38,605 nucleotides of DNA from Gnetum montanum (Eukaryota; Streptophyta; Gnetopsida; Gnetales; Gnetaceae): positions 1 through 38,605 of the forward strand of contig MNCI01034185.1 in the NCBI GenBank assembly GCA_015680685.1, written 5' to 3'. Position 1 is the first letter of the stretch, and every line of letters begins with the position of its first letter. Of the stretch, positions 24,401 through 33,310 are shown one piece after another. The notes under the pieces are model-generated. The model saw only the letters and a list, made by a program, of their open reading frames with translations, had not been told where the DNA came from and ran no database searches. The translations under genes and the position numbers were made by a program.

Positions 24401-27400
24401 CCTATTAAGTCAACATCTGTAATGAATAGCACATTAAAAAGACTGCTATATGCAAATACCTCAAAAGCAAGCCCAAGAACCTCCTGTGCTATATATCGGC
24501 AATCATTGTGCACCACTATAGCGGCTTGACTTAATTTAGGAAGCTCCTTAGCTAGCTTCACAAAAAACAGACACGTGTAAATACAGGAATTTAAAGTATC
24601 TCAAATGTACTCTAGACTAATATCATAGTATGTTTAAATAAATCCTGATTCTTTCATGCCATGGTGTTTGTTCCAGTACTTTCACCGGTCTAAAAAAATT
24701 ATAGAAAAATTCATGTCACAAATTAACACAAACCTTAACAGGAACAATAGCTTTGTAAAGTATAATAGAGTCTCGTACAGTATGATAGAACTCCATTGCA
24801 ACTTTCATGGTTGATGAACATGCATCCTGCACAACAGAAGACATATCTGGATAGTAAATATTTTTCAGAAAGATATGCAGCTCAATTCCAAGCATCTAAA
24901 ATGTGACATTATTATGAGTTTTATAAAGAACAAACATGACAAAGAGAAAGGCACTGTGCAGAGGTGAATGTTGATCCAGAATTATGCTTCCATAGTGATC
25001 CAGATTATCTGGATGAACAACATTCCTACGTAACTCCAGAAAGCTATCTTTATCAAGAATTACATATCAGTAACTGTCATATTTAAATGTTTTATGGTTC
25101 TTATGAAGGAAGAACCACTGCTACACCGTCATTTGATTTTAATGTAAGTCTAATAAAGCCTTTGTTTTATTTCAAACTTGTTACATACTGATTGACAAAA
25201 CAATAAATTACCAACTGAGCTAAAACTTCATTGGCACCTTTATCAAATATAGTTACTGCCCAATATATCACAAATTAAACACCTTCGTTACAAAAATAAT
25301 ACTCATTAACGCAATGAAAACACCTGAAGCACTTCATGAACAATCTCCATTAATTGTCTTGCTGCCCAGGATAATTTCAACGTTGTTGGTTGGAAAAGAA
25401 GTTCCGAGTTTTCCTTCAAAACAAAATTATTTGTCAAATGATAAACACAAAATCATATGGAAAAAATCAACTTTGCCTATCCATACACCACAAACATATG
25501 TGCATAAAGTGTTATAATGATAACCATACCACGGCAGTGCTAAAATCAGAATACACCAGTAGCCGACGCACTCTAGCTAAATTATGTTTTCTCTTTTTCA
25601 GCGCAAAATGAACTTCAATGTTTTCAGCAAAACAGCTCAATCTTGCATCCTTAATGTCAGATGCAGAAATAAAAGATATTTTCTTGAGCATGTATTCAAA
25701 ATCCTTGGTCATTTCCAAAATCTTCTGAAACTTGGCAACTTCAGGAGCTTCAGTTGGCACAGCCTGCATCCAAGTTCTTTCTTACGTTAAAATTAGATTG
25801 ATGTCCAGTACCATTAAGCAGCTTCCATGTAAAACTGTATGGAACTTCCTTATATTCAATGTAGAGAGACTGATGAGCAAACTGAAAAAGAAAACAATTA
25901 ACACATGCACTGTAGAACTAACAACATGAGCAGAACGAAGTATGTTATGATAAGTCTTGACCCTTGCTTTAAAATAAAATAAACCACACAAGAAAATCAT
26001 AATATACCAGTTTTAATATATTTACTAATTTCATTGTCAACATTGACAGTACGGACATAAACATCAAACAGAACTAGACATTAGGATGGTTTGTGAACAT
26101 TAAAAAATATTTTCTTGATACTTTGGAAAGGCAGTTTGCTATAATGGATTCCGAAAGCCTAGGCCAGATCAATCTCCCAAAACATGTCATCCACTTCTCA
26201 TTCTGAAAGCAGATGTGGCAATATAAAAATTGAAGAATTTGAAGAAGCTTTTGATACAATGTTCCAGGCGTCACAGTAGTTCGTTGTCCCTGCATCATTC
26301 AAAAGTTTTTTTATTAGAATTCAAAAACAAAAAAAAAAAAGATTTCTGTTTTAAAATTAGTCATACCATGGAGATATTATTCACATGGAACTCTTATTAA
26401 CAAAATTTAATTTCATCAACATGCTCATTATCATCATCAGAAAGTTTTTATTCCATCAACTTGGGGCCGATTTTTAAGGTAGGCACATGATTTAATGATG
26501 ATTCTTATACTAAGTTCCTTACCACAACTTACATTAACCTGAACATATATTTCCCTTGCAGCATGTGGCAGTGTGCCTTCAAAGAAATTTGAAATTCTAA
26601 TCTAAAGGGTCATCACCAAGAGGCTCAATGCTTGTCCCATCAACAAGGTCCTGAGACAGCGGTTGGTAGATGAGCAAAAACCTAACCGCTTTTTGAGTAG
26701 CTGCACCCAAGATGAAACCCAGGTCTCATGACCTGAGAAACAGGCACCTTACAGAATTTCCAATCTAGTAGTTAACAACCCAATATATTACTGATTAATT
26801 AAGCTATTGCATTACTGGTTAGTTTTTTATTTTGTTTAACAACTACAAAATTTATTTTGAAAACTAAAATCTCTTAAATTTTCTTCAGTTTGAAGCTCAA
26901 AAAAAAGTACCTGTACTTTCATCAAGTGCAAAAGTCAAAAGAAGATGTTACTAAATGTATTTATGCACTCTAAACTTCACAAATAGATCACATGGACTAC
27001 TGTGTGAACTATTGTTTAAATCTATGTTGCCAAATGCACAAAAAATTTGAAAAAAAAAATCCAAAATTAATCAACATTTCCCAAGTATGGATAAGGAAAC
27101 AAGATTGATTAGAACTCTAGTTTTGTAAAGAAATTTTGCATGTTTGTCATCAAGTATCCAGCAACTGTTTCTTCAACCTGAACAAGTTCCACAGAAAGTC
27201 CAAGTATGACAATACAAACTGCCAACTCAACCAGTCATCACTGGAATTTCAGCTTAAATCAGCTACCTTTTCTGACTTTAGAAATTTAGACCTTAAAAAT
27301 TTTTAAATTTCAAAGTCACTGACAGCAGGGTAAGCAACAGGCGGCCTGGACAGGATCCCAGGGGAGGGAATGCACAGCGAGAACAGCAGCAACATGCACT

Positions 27401-30400
27401 GGAGAGCCACAGAAGCAGGAGCTCAATATGGAGGGGAGACACTCGCAGCAAGGGCCTGGATGGGACATCACCGCAGACTGTAGTAGAGCGGCTGAACAGG
27501 CTAGGCAGGAAGAAAGGGAGTGGTGGCAGAAGCGATGGGCAAATATGCAACAAGAGGCATAGCAAGAGACCACACGAATGCACAGATACAGATGCTAAGA
27601 TGGATGGAAGGCATCATCTTGGAACACAGGACTGGCCTTGCACAACTCATTCAAGAGAACCAGCAATGCTTGGCACTTAGCACCAGCACCTTTGAAGCTA
27701 GAACCAAGGTGGACAGCAGCCCACATTTGTAGACCACAGAGGAGTATATGGGATTGACACAGGGGCAGAATCCATATACAGAACAGAATGGGAAGGCCAG
27801 GATGATGTGAGCTGTGTTGGCCAGGGACTTGGGGATGACTTGGTGGGCGGGGACTTGCAAAAAGGGGACTTGTAAATATATTGTGGCTGCGGAGTGGGCT
27901 TGCCTTTGGGAGGGGGCACTATTAGAAAATTGAACGGCACAGGGTTTTGTGGCGGTGAGGTCTGCTGGGCGTGGGGTCACCCTGACCCGGGCTATACTCA
28001 TGTACAGCTCTTTTTGGAATTGATAACACTTGAATTTATTCCAAAAAAATATAATTTCAAAGTCACTGACTACGTGCCAACTAGGCTTTGTTACCCAGCT
28101 TTCTTAGTTTGTCAATCCAACATTTCTACCAATTAATTTAAGCATTGGTCTTCACCAGCTCTTCAGTATCCCAAATCATGCTCAAATTACCAACCAAGAA
28201 CAATTATCAAATTAGGCTCACAATTTCAAGCAGAACAAACACCCAAGAGATTAAAAAACTGAACACCTCACATTATAATTATAATAACTTAACATTTTAG
28301 AACATTGGAAACAACAACAATATCAACATCCTAATTTAAAGAGAGAACTGGAAAACAATAGTCCAAGTACTCTAGATGTAAAGCACACACTAGAAGAAAA
28401 AACAGGTAACAGATTTTTTAAAAATTGAATAATGCAGTGTTATGTGGAGACACAATGCAGACGTGGTGCAATCTGTGATATTGTTTGGACACAATACCAA
28501 ATTTTGCCAACTTTCAGATGTAAAAAGTTGTACAGATCTGCAGAAAAATTAGGCAAAAGTAATGATGGTAGATATTCAAAAGGATTTTTTGCATACAGAG
28601 GGTTAAAAGTTGAGAGGGATTTTTGAATAATTTTTTATTTTGCATTTGGAATCAGAATAGCCTTTCACTCTACAAGACAATGTCAACAGCATCCAGCAAT
28701 ACGCTGTGCAAGCAGTCATCACTGAGCAAACAAGCACAAGTCAAGTGGCTCCTCAACCTAATCTTTCCATGGAAGCATAGCTTTCAATGAAATCTGTTGT
28801 ACTTCTGATACCTACAAGTTCACCGTCCACACCAACAAACGCACCTAGCCAACAACAAAGATGCCCCCGATGCATCCCCACGACAACCCAGAAAACCACT
28901 CACATCCCCAAATGCATTTTAGGGATGCATCCCTACATCCCCATGTCCCCGTGTCTCCAAGACATGTGAAACATAGGGAAAATGAAAACACACACCCCTA
29001 CCTATCTTGAAAACAATAACTCTAAAAGTACATACACTCTTTGTGAGATTATTAGTTTATCCATGAAGAGAGTATGTGGCATCCTGCACTACTTTCACAA
29101 CAAGATTTCAAGAACAAGCGTCCTAAGCTGTAGCTATAAATATAGGAACTCCCTACTTATGCAAATGGCCTGAGAAAAGCAATCAACGGTGACATGACAA
29201 GGTCAACCTAAATAAAGAATGGAGTAAGAGATTGTGAGAAAGAAACTAAAATGGGTGGTTGGTAAGGTTTGCTGTTATTTTCCAATACTATAATGGTACT
29301 ACTCTGCAATAGGATTATTACTTATTTCCTATAAATGAATCATTGATTAGGTTCACCAACCTTCCCAGAACCCTGCTTGGGTGATGAGCATTGAGGCTCT
29401 AGGTGATGATGAATCATTCATTAGGTTCAGAATTCATCATTTCAGACACATTAATTTTCTATCAATGAAATGTAGCTCATTGGGTATGACCTGCAACTTG
29501 TGCCCAACAAGTTGCAGTTTTGATCATTATAGCTTATGCTGGAATGCAAAGATTTTCTTGAACATGATTCTCTCCAGTAGGTCCAAAGGGTCTCCTAACA
29601 CATACACACACAATAAAAAATCACTTTCGGTTTTATTTCTTTTGTACAAAAATAAACAAAAAAGCATAAAATCTGCATATATACCTTTAACTTTCTAACA
29701 ATGGTTCATTTCAGTCAACAACTATGAAATTGACATGATCAGCGAAGAGTTTCAAGTTTCTTTTTATGAAAGGAGTATATAAGAACACATGAACACACAA
29801 ACTTACTTCAAACTCAGGAGATAAAAGCCAATAAAGCACTGGTGCATGTTCATTTGCTTCATCCATGGTAATCTCAATTGCTGAAATATTTATCACTGGA
29901 GTCATAATGTATTTCATCAACATGTCTCCCAATCTACCAAATGCTACATCCAAAGTTCCAATCATCTGCAAACATAAAAGAAAAGAAATCAAATTCTTAC
30001 CGAGACATAGAAGTTGTCCGCATTAGCAATAATGGTCAAAGGATTCTCACCAATGATTAATGATTTAGTTTTGTCTTCATCATAAAGTTATCCCATCTAT
30101 TTGTAATCAGCTTTATAAATGTTATTTCTCCATTATTTTCAATAGAAAGATGCATCATTAATTATGTCACTTTTGATTTACTATTTAATGCTATCCGTTA
30201 TTTACTATTGATTTTGTTTGATGAGAAAGACATAATAAGGACCTGTGTCTATTCTAACAAAAAGTAACACAACAATTAGCTTCTGTATAAATCGAATAAC
30301 TTTCTCGTCTGTGTAATCAATAATTAATAGTTCATGTACATAAGCCCTATCATGATATGTGGAGTCAGAATGATGCCTCTTAGTAAGTCAGGATTTTATT

Positions 30401-32969
30401 GTAGGCATAATAAACCACTCTGTAAGGAAGGCCTACCGACAGTTGATTACCGATAACAAAGACATCTTGTCAGCAGTAAGAGTCAAAATGGTGGATCAGA
30501 ACCGGCATAAATTTTGATCATCTTAAGGCAGAACAATAGACAAGTGGTAGCATCTGCTCAGATGATTTTGGCCTTTTGTGCAGGTCATATGCAATGTTAG
30601 TGAGGCATTGCTCACTTGGTCAGAGGATGTGGCTTGTGGTTTACAAGTCAGGTTCGTATCCAAAGGGTATGCTGAAATGTGTGCCACCAGGAGGGCACAG
30701 TAAAAATACATGTTCAAAACCATGGCATCAAGTAGACAGCTGGCCATAAATAATCTTCAAATCCTTGGGCTACCTTGAAAGTCAACCCCTCATGGATAGG
30801 ATAAAACCAAAAAGAGAATGATGATGATACAGGTCATATGCAAACAGGAATTAGCAGCATAAAAGTTAGTCCTAATTTCCTTTGAAATAAAATACGTTTA
30901 TTTCATTTTTTTTCTGTCAGCATGAATCCGTCATAAAAATAGTAGTGGTAAGAAGTGTAGCTAAAATTATTTATCCTTGCGTTTGAAGTAAAGTTCAATC
31001 ACCTATCAAGCATTTTTATCTTTGAAAGGTTCTATGATACATTTATCTTGGCAATGTTATCTTCTGAGACAGATTCTTAATATATGATTTTAATTAAAAC
31101 ACCAACTTCCTTTGGATGGAGATGTTTCACCTTCCATTAACATTTTCAGTTTCTCTAGTGCTTCTTATATGGCTTCACTGTGGCCGTTTTGTTTCGAAAT
31201 GATTACTTTGAATTACTATCATACATGTCTCAGATATTCAACAATTAATTTCCATAATCAAGTAATTGCAATATAAATTCCCAAATTAACTTTTATTCAC
31301 GTACTTAAATCACTCACATCCATTACGCTAAGCACAGAACAGAAGTCCAGACCATCCCGATTCTCAGGCAACTTCTTGCTTTTCACATGTCGTTTGATGC
31401 ATAATCTTGAATTTGAATTGTCAACTTCAACAGCATTTGCAAATAGATCTTCAAGTAGCCCTTGTAACTGGCACAAAGGAAAAATGATAAGTGAATAATT
31501 GCAAATAGCAAGTTCTTGTAATTTTTTCCATTAAAATAAAATCCATCTACTCCTGTCACAAACATAGACATAAATTTGTATAAAACATTTGTGTAAATAT
31601 TTGGCATTTTAAGTAAAAGAACTATTTAAAAGATCAGCCATATAAGTAGGCTTCCATAAATAAAAAATTTCATCCAATAAGACCTTTCTTGTTTTACTAT
31701 CTAATGTTACCCCTTCTGGTACCAAATCTTTCTTAACCTTGCTTCCAACCAATTTCAAATACGTAAACTTGATTTAAAATAGTGTCAAAAACACGTTAGC
31801 TCTCATTCTATACATTACATTCTCTTTCCAACCTTCTGTTGTCAATCGTACTCCCTGGTTTGCTTTCAATCCCATAGAAAATTATAGATTTCCTTCTTTC
31901 CAAATTTAAAAGATTGATTACAAATGCCAATAACACGCTCCAAATTTAAAGCAATGATTTATTTATCCCGAATATCCCAGATATGATGCATAGCAAATTC
32001 TTATCCCCGACCCCCAAAGTATTACCTTTTCAGTTTGCCAATTTGATTACCGTAAATCAAGTAACCCAAAACACACGTCTACACTATACAGGATACCTAC
32101 CGACATCCAGTTGAAAGCTACTAAATTCCATGTCACTCATTAAATCCTTAAATTCCTTCATTTCTTACTTCGTCATGAACTGCTGCGCTATTAAACAAGT
32201 TGCATATCAGTTTTTAAGAAACCACCTCTCGTTTCAATTTAGATAGTTTAACAGATAACTACCTCCTTCTTTTCCGTAGATTGAGAGAAAAACTTGAAAA
32301 TTTGCATATAACTATAGTATTTATCTACTGGAAGGCTCACACATAATTTTTTGGAAACCGTATGCACTGTAAACACCAACATAAATAAATAAATACCTTA
32401 GAAAAGCAGCAAGCGCGCTCAGCTTTCAGAACTCCCATAACACTGTGCTCTGCTTCAGCATTGCCATTTCGAATTTCGCTATGTGTTCCGTCCATGTCGG
32501 CCGTAGAACTCAAAAATTTGGGCAAAGTCCTAAGACCCTGAGCTGCCTCGCTCAATTTTCCTCTTTCAATAAGCTCACGCACATTCCACAATGACTCGCT
32601 AACGGCCGAAATATCCCGAAGTGCAGCAAGCAATTCTTTCTTCTCTTGGAGTTCCTTCTTCAGCGACGCTCTCTTCGAGATGAGGCGGCAAATCTCTTTG
32701 TCAATGGGATCTTCATCCAATGTGCGAACAATTTCCCCGACGTCTTTTGAGAGATCTTCTACCTCAGCAGCCGTCTGAGATGCAGCGCTGATAATGGCGG
32801 AAAAGTCGCCGTAATGAGATTTAACGTGTTTGTGCACTCGATCTTTGATTTGCAGAGAGCGAATGTGCAGCCTTTCCTTGAGCGCGTGAAGATCTGGAGC
32901 CGAGAGAGGAGCAGATTCATTCGAGGAATTCGAAGCCGAATTCGCAAGCAGAAGCTCGCGCACCTCCAT
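12347..32969 (-). CDS. ZW10: ZW10 / MIP1-type vesicle tethering subunit, 14 exons, 746 residues
   Basis: CDS: complement join 12347-12433, 12913-12995, 13098-13239, 13327-13485, 14353-14430, 14623-14751, 24460-24555, 24734-24826, 25324-25413, 25530-25763, 26122-26289, 29807-29965, 31318-31467, 32397-32969. ZW10 proteins are helical-rod subunits of the ER tether (NRZ/Dsl1; MAG2-MIP in Arabidopsis) that captures Golgi-derived COPI vesicles; animal ZW10 also acts at kinetochores. Family evidence runs the whole length: PLSAPDLHALKERL near the N-terminus, WMTCFGRLIWPRLSESI (exon 4), HNDCRYIAQEVLGLAFE (exon 8), IPSLRKLRQIAELLDMPL spanning exons 12-13, and SDTPLRKECLSRID at the end, all collinear with Arabidopsis At2g32900 as I recall it. 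The length also fits (about 740). The first in-frame ATG is at 32969 (MEVRELL). Every exon joins in frame with no internal stop, so the gene looks intact despite large insertions. Intron 12 uses a GC donor. Confidence 0.95.
12913..12995 (-). CDS. ZW10: ZW10 exon 13 (residues 691-718)
   Basis: The acceptor is TTTACAG|AA; its first two bases complete the Glu codon begun in exon 12. The donor is GAG|GTACTC. It carries LLDMPLKAVTVAWENGEL, a conserved C-terminal block. Confidence 0.93.
12996..13097 (-). other. GC-AG intron 12 of ZW10
   Basis: This 102-bp intron has donor CAG|GCAAGG and acceptor TTTACAG. GC-AG introns are a known minority class that normally compensate with strong AG|GCAAG pairing to U1, as seen here. 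It is the only phase-1 intron in the gene. Confidence 0.85.
13098..13239 (-). CDS. ZW10: ZW10 exon 12 (residues 644-690 plus one base), GC donor
   Basis: The acceptor is GTGCAG|CTT. It has 47 codons plus one base and ends ATTGCAG|GCAAGG. No GT donor nearby preserves the conserved LAELLDMPL-type junction, whereas the GC donor does so exactly (IA-E-LLDMPL). Reading on instead of splicing hits a stop at about 13030. Confidence 0.88.
13327..13485 (-). CDS. ZW10: ZW10 exon 11 (residues 591-643)
   Basis: The acceptor is GAATAG|GTT and the donor CAG|GTGCAT. It has 53 codons in phase 0, with MLWQPVLQPSLYCDIM and LTLDDMAVEETFQ. Confidence 0.93.
14353..14430 (-). CDS. ZW10: ZW10 exon 10 (residues 565-590)
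   Basis: The acceptor is TTTTAG|GCA and the donor CAG|GTCAGT. It has 26 codons in phase 0, with ANGFQDTHKKQQSE. Confidence 0.9.
14623..14751 (-). CDS. ZW10: ZW10 exon 9 (residues 522-564)
   Basis: The acceptor is TTCCAG|TAC and the donor GAG|GTAAAA. It has 43 codons in phase 0, with YKSSFPDELKNIAVFVDLAP aligning directly after exon 8 in the family. Confidence 0.93.
15571..15759 (+). mobile_element. RTE-type LINE, upstream RT part (interrupted)
   Basis: Translation with one or two frame corrections gives NQFDFTPGRSTIGAIFLL, then an in-frame stop, then NLHMIFINLEKAYHRVPRDY and a WTLQWKD block. This is the plant RTE reverse transcriptase region normally reading NQFGFMPGRST...FIDLEKAYDRVPR (family knowledge). 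The first catalytic Asp of the AYD motif is changed to His. Homology stops near 15755 where the L1 element begins, and resumes after 22125. The 5' limit of the element is uncertain. Confidence 0.82.
15830..16690 (+). pseudogene. L1 ORF1 remnant (DUF4283-like nucleic-acid binding)
   Basis: Starting near 15830, the frame reads TGLSFVQVLKVVHLVGPEG, shifts near 16046, and continues with a IEKWKPGFLPWEKLRPVQ-like block and WLHIPSLPVMFW (about 16265-16375). That is the characteristic W-P...VWV.LP.LP...W pattern of plant LINE ORF1 proteins. A cysteine-containing stretch NTCQICIGKRAHFG (from 16570) sits where the zinc knuckle normally lies. There are stops at 16048 and 16263 and at least two frameshifts. 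The ORF1 protein would bind LINE RNA. Confidence 0.65.
17324..17602 (+). pseudogene. L1 endonuclease remnant
   Basis: This fragment of the apurinic-type endonuclease of ORF2 reads FNLLDVYGPLVWQDR followed by VIWVIGGDWNIVCY. The second block corresponds to the conserved GGDFN motif, with Phe replaced by Trp. The N-terminal catalytic part upstream (about 17200-17320) is frameshifted and only faintly visible (IFMKCQW). Confidence 0.7.
18226..20300 (+). pseudogene. L1 reverse transcriptase and zf-RVT remnant
   Basis: Recognisable blocks in order: PTLEEIQALAARAPTKKFPR with NGWNFEFFKSYWDI (18370-18490); MLVLLPKKE (about 18560) and a SLCNWVVKF block; VACVLKIDLAKAYDRVDW (about 18790-18845); VNDTLIFF at 19109-19132 where YADD is expected, so one catalytic Asp is Asn; LPITYLSQPLFLGPKKF with KIQRKLATWKG (about 19297-19410); and WKLQCQLKIHFYRWLLGH (about 20120-20180), typical of the zf-RVT domain. 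Stops and frameshifts separate nearly every block. It is non-functional. Confidence 0.85.
20301..22124 (+). other. L1 3' portion and 3' UTR
   Basis: Past the zf-RVT region no clear domain is visible; open frames at 20685-20900 and 21089-21391 lack family features. The end is T-rich (TTTTATTTTATTTTATTTTT near 21900), with GTTTTGCTCTAGTTAATA near 22075 and a run of A at 22120-22127, like the 3' end of other plant LINEs. Confidence 0.55.
22136..23095 (+). mobile_element. RTE-type LINE, downstream RT part and 3' tail
   Basis: Homology resumes with IEYIKTIDNMFDVSYSSS, LPMKVGLHQGSVLSPYLFA and ILFVDDIVLVDK, so the FxDD catalytic pair is kept here. After the stop at 22415, shifted frames give the C-terminal RTE region (IRTTILYDAEC near 22690, then GVAPI-like and WFG blocks near 22820-22880). 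It ends with the usual DP(M/T) segment and an ATG-repeat microsatellite at 23080-23095. This is typical of plant RTE elements, which end in short microsatellites instead of poly(A). Confidence 0.85.
23100..24459. other. Rest of ZW10 intron 8, nothing recognised
   Basis: AT-rich intron DNA. A GGGCTTGGGTATAGG...CCCACCCAACCC patch near 24268-24307 looks like the sub-terminal repeats of some plant DNA transposons, but no terminal inverted repeat or target duplication was found. Confidence 0.35.
24460..24555 (-). CDS. ZW10: ZW10 exon 8 (residues 490-521)
   Basis: The acceptor is GTGAAG|CTA and the donor GAG|GTATTT. It has 32 codons in phase 0 and carries the conserved HNDCRY and LGLAFE. The following intron is the 9.7-kb intron full of LINEs. 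Confidence 0.95.
24734..24826 (-). CDS. ZW10: ZW10 exon 7 (residues 459-489)
   Basis: The acceptor is GTGCAG|GAT and the donor AAG|GTTTGT. It has 31 codons in phase 0, with FYHTVRDSIILYKAIVPVK. It is too short to stand out as an open frame by itself and was found by family similarity. Confidence 0.93.
25324..25413 (-). CDS. ZW10: ZW10 exon 6 (residues 429-458)
   Basis: The acceptor is TTGAAG|GAA and the donor CAG|GTGTTT. It has 30 codons in phase 0, ending AARQLMEIVHEVLQ. Confidence 0.9.
25530..25763 (-). CDS. ZW10: ZW10 exon 5 (residues 351-428)
   Basis: The acceptor is GATGCAG|GCT and the donor GTG|GTATGG. It has 78 codons in phase 0, with VAKFQKILEMTKDFE and FAENIEVHFALKKR collinear with the family. 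Confidence 0.95.
26122..26289 (-). CDS. ZW10: ZW10 exon 4 (residues 295-350)
   Basis: The acceptor is GATGCAG|GGA and the donor AAA|GTATCA. It has 56 codons in phase 0 and contains the strongly conserved FGRLIWPRLSE block. Confidence 0.95.
26604..26757 (-). mobile_element. Candidate tRNA-derived SINE in ZW10 intron 3
   Basis: On the minus strand a tRNA-like head is visible: TTCTCAGGTCATGAGACCTGG forms an anticodon-arm-like stem, and GGGTTTCATCT stands where a pol III B box belongs. Flanks carry a 9-bp direct repeat with one mismatch (TTCTAATCT at 26595-26603 and TTCCAATCT at 26758-26766). The body is not similar to the SINE at 30595. The A box is poor, so the call is tentative. Confidence 0.45.
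27306..28070 (+). mobile_element. 729-bp GC-rich retroposed insertion with an 18-bp target-site duplication
   Basis: The 18-bp sequence AATTTCAAAGTCACTGAC occurs perfectly at 27306-27323 and 28053-28070. The 729 bp between (27324-28052) are conspicuously GC-rich against AT-rich intron DNA and end in CCAAAAAAATAT, an A-rich tail just before the right copy. Long perfect target duplications with a 3' A tail are the mark of LINE-driven insertion. The 3' part (GTACAGCTCTTTTTGGAATTGATAACACTTG) resembles LINE 3' UTRs. Open frames inside (27520-27732 and 27894 onward) show no known domain. It could be a 5'-truncated LINE or a retroposed transcript. Confidence 0.8.
28880..28975. repeat. CATCCC-rich patch with a 14-bp palindrome
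   Basis: Repeated ATCCCC and ATGCATCCC motifs make one strand strongly C-rich. AGGGATGCATCCCT at 28921-28934 is a perfect palindrome. It lies in ZW10 intron 3. It is probably a piece of an old repeat; no element ends were found. Confidence 0.5.
29807..29965 (-). CDS. ZW10: ZW10 exon 3 (residues 242-294)
   Basis: The acceptor is TTTGCAG|ATG and the donor GAA|GTAAGT. It has 53 codons in phase 0, with MIGTLDVAFGRLGDML and YIMTPVINISA matching the family block with a conserved TP. Confidence 0.93.
30595..30829 (+). mobile_element. tRNA-derived SINE with a 14-bp target-site duplication and an ATG-repeat tail
   Basis: This 235-bp element in ZW10 intron 2 is flanked by perfect 14-bp copies of CAGGTCATATGCAA (30581-30594 and 30830-30843). 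The head is tRNA-like: an A-box-like ATTGCTCACTTGG, then a stem-forming CTTGTGGTTTACAAG, then a B box GGTTCGTATCC. A body of about 150 bp follows. The 3' end is GAATGATGATGATA, the same kind of microsatellite tail as the RTE LINE at 23080. SINEs usually borrow the 3' end of the LINE that mobilises them, so an RTE partner is inferred. Confidence 0.88.
31318..31467 (-). CDS. ZW10: ZW10 exon 2 (residues 192-241)
   Basis: The acceptor is GCCAG|TTA and the donor GAT|GTGAGT. It has 50 codons in phase 0, beginning LQGLLEDLFANAVEVD and ending FCSVLSVMD. Confidence 0.93.
32397..32969 (-). CDS. ZW10: ZW10 exon 1 (residues 1-191)
   Basis: The start codon ATG is at 32969-32967; the donor is AAG|GTATTT at 32396. 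It holds the N-terminal helical region, rich in K, E and L, with a likely coiled coil around residues 90-125. The frame stays open upstream to a GTG at 33011, but the first ATG aligns better with the family start. Confidence 0.93.
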
Positions 32970-33310
32970 TTGTTTTAATTTGTTTGAGCCTGCAAATTTC
33001 GAATGCTGCACCTTATTCTCGGGAGAATTGCACGCTTCGCTTCTTAGGCCAGATAGACGAGATCGCTTGTATTTGTGTTCGATGGAAGGGTAGTTATGTT
33101 CTGATTTTCAGCGTTGCTTTCCACGGTATTTGTTGCTCTGTCCAAGAAAAGAATAACTTTAATTTGTGTGCAGCGAGAGCATAAAGCGAAGCAGGCTGAA
33201 CACATTTTATGTAGTTACTCTCGCCCGCTGATCTTTGTAAGCAACGATACGGTAAGTGTGCATCATGTTGGTGGTATGTTTTTGGGGTATCTACAGTTAA
33301 CTATATAACC
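32970..33310 (-). promoter_or_regulatory. ZW10 5' flank / promoter region
   Basis: Sequence upstream of the ZW10 ATG on the minus strand. The first 100 bp or so are less AT-rich and contain no clear TATA box, suggesting a TATA-less promoter with the 5' UTR starting within about 150 bp. The nearest TATA-like motif (33300-33310) is too distant to be convincing. Confidence 0.4.

Larger units (their letters stand above)
14752..24459 (-). other. 9.7-kb intron 8 of ZW10 containing nested LINEs
   Basis: The donor GTATTT follows exon 8 and the acceptor TTCCAG precedes exon 9. Between them lie an RTE-type LINE remnant split by an L1-type LINE, both antisense to ZW10. The stretches 14752-15570 and 23100-24459 hold nothing I recognise beyond AT-rich DNA. 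Confidence 0.9.

Noticed and set aside
27520-27732. 70-codon frame in the GC-rich insertion as a host gene
   Set aside because: It lies wholly inside a retroposed insertion with target duplications, has no known domain, and similar-length frames occur in other phases of the same GC-rich DNA.
30600-30665. Functional tRNA gene
   Set aside because: Boxes A and B are present, but the acceptor stem does not pair and the sequence continues into a SINE body flanked by target duplications.
12347-32969. COG-complex subunit as an alternative identity for the large minus-strand gene
   Set aside because: The helical, coiled-coil look is shared by tethering proteins, but the collinear blocks (SAPDL, FGRL-WPR, HNDC-Y, SLRK, LRKECL) match ZW10 along its entire length.
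32970-33011. Longer N-terminus for ZW10 starting at 33011
   Set aside because: The codon at 33011 is GTG, not ATG. The first ATG in frame is at 32969, and its product aligns with the family start.
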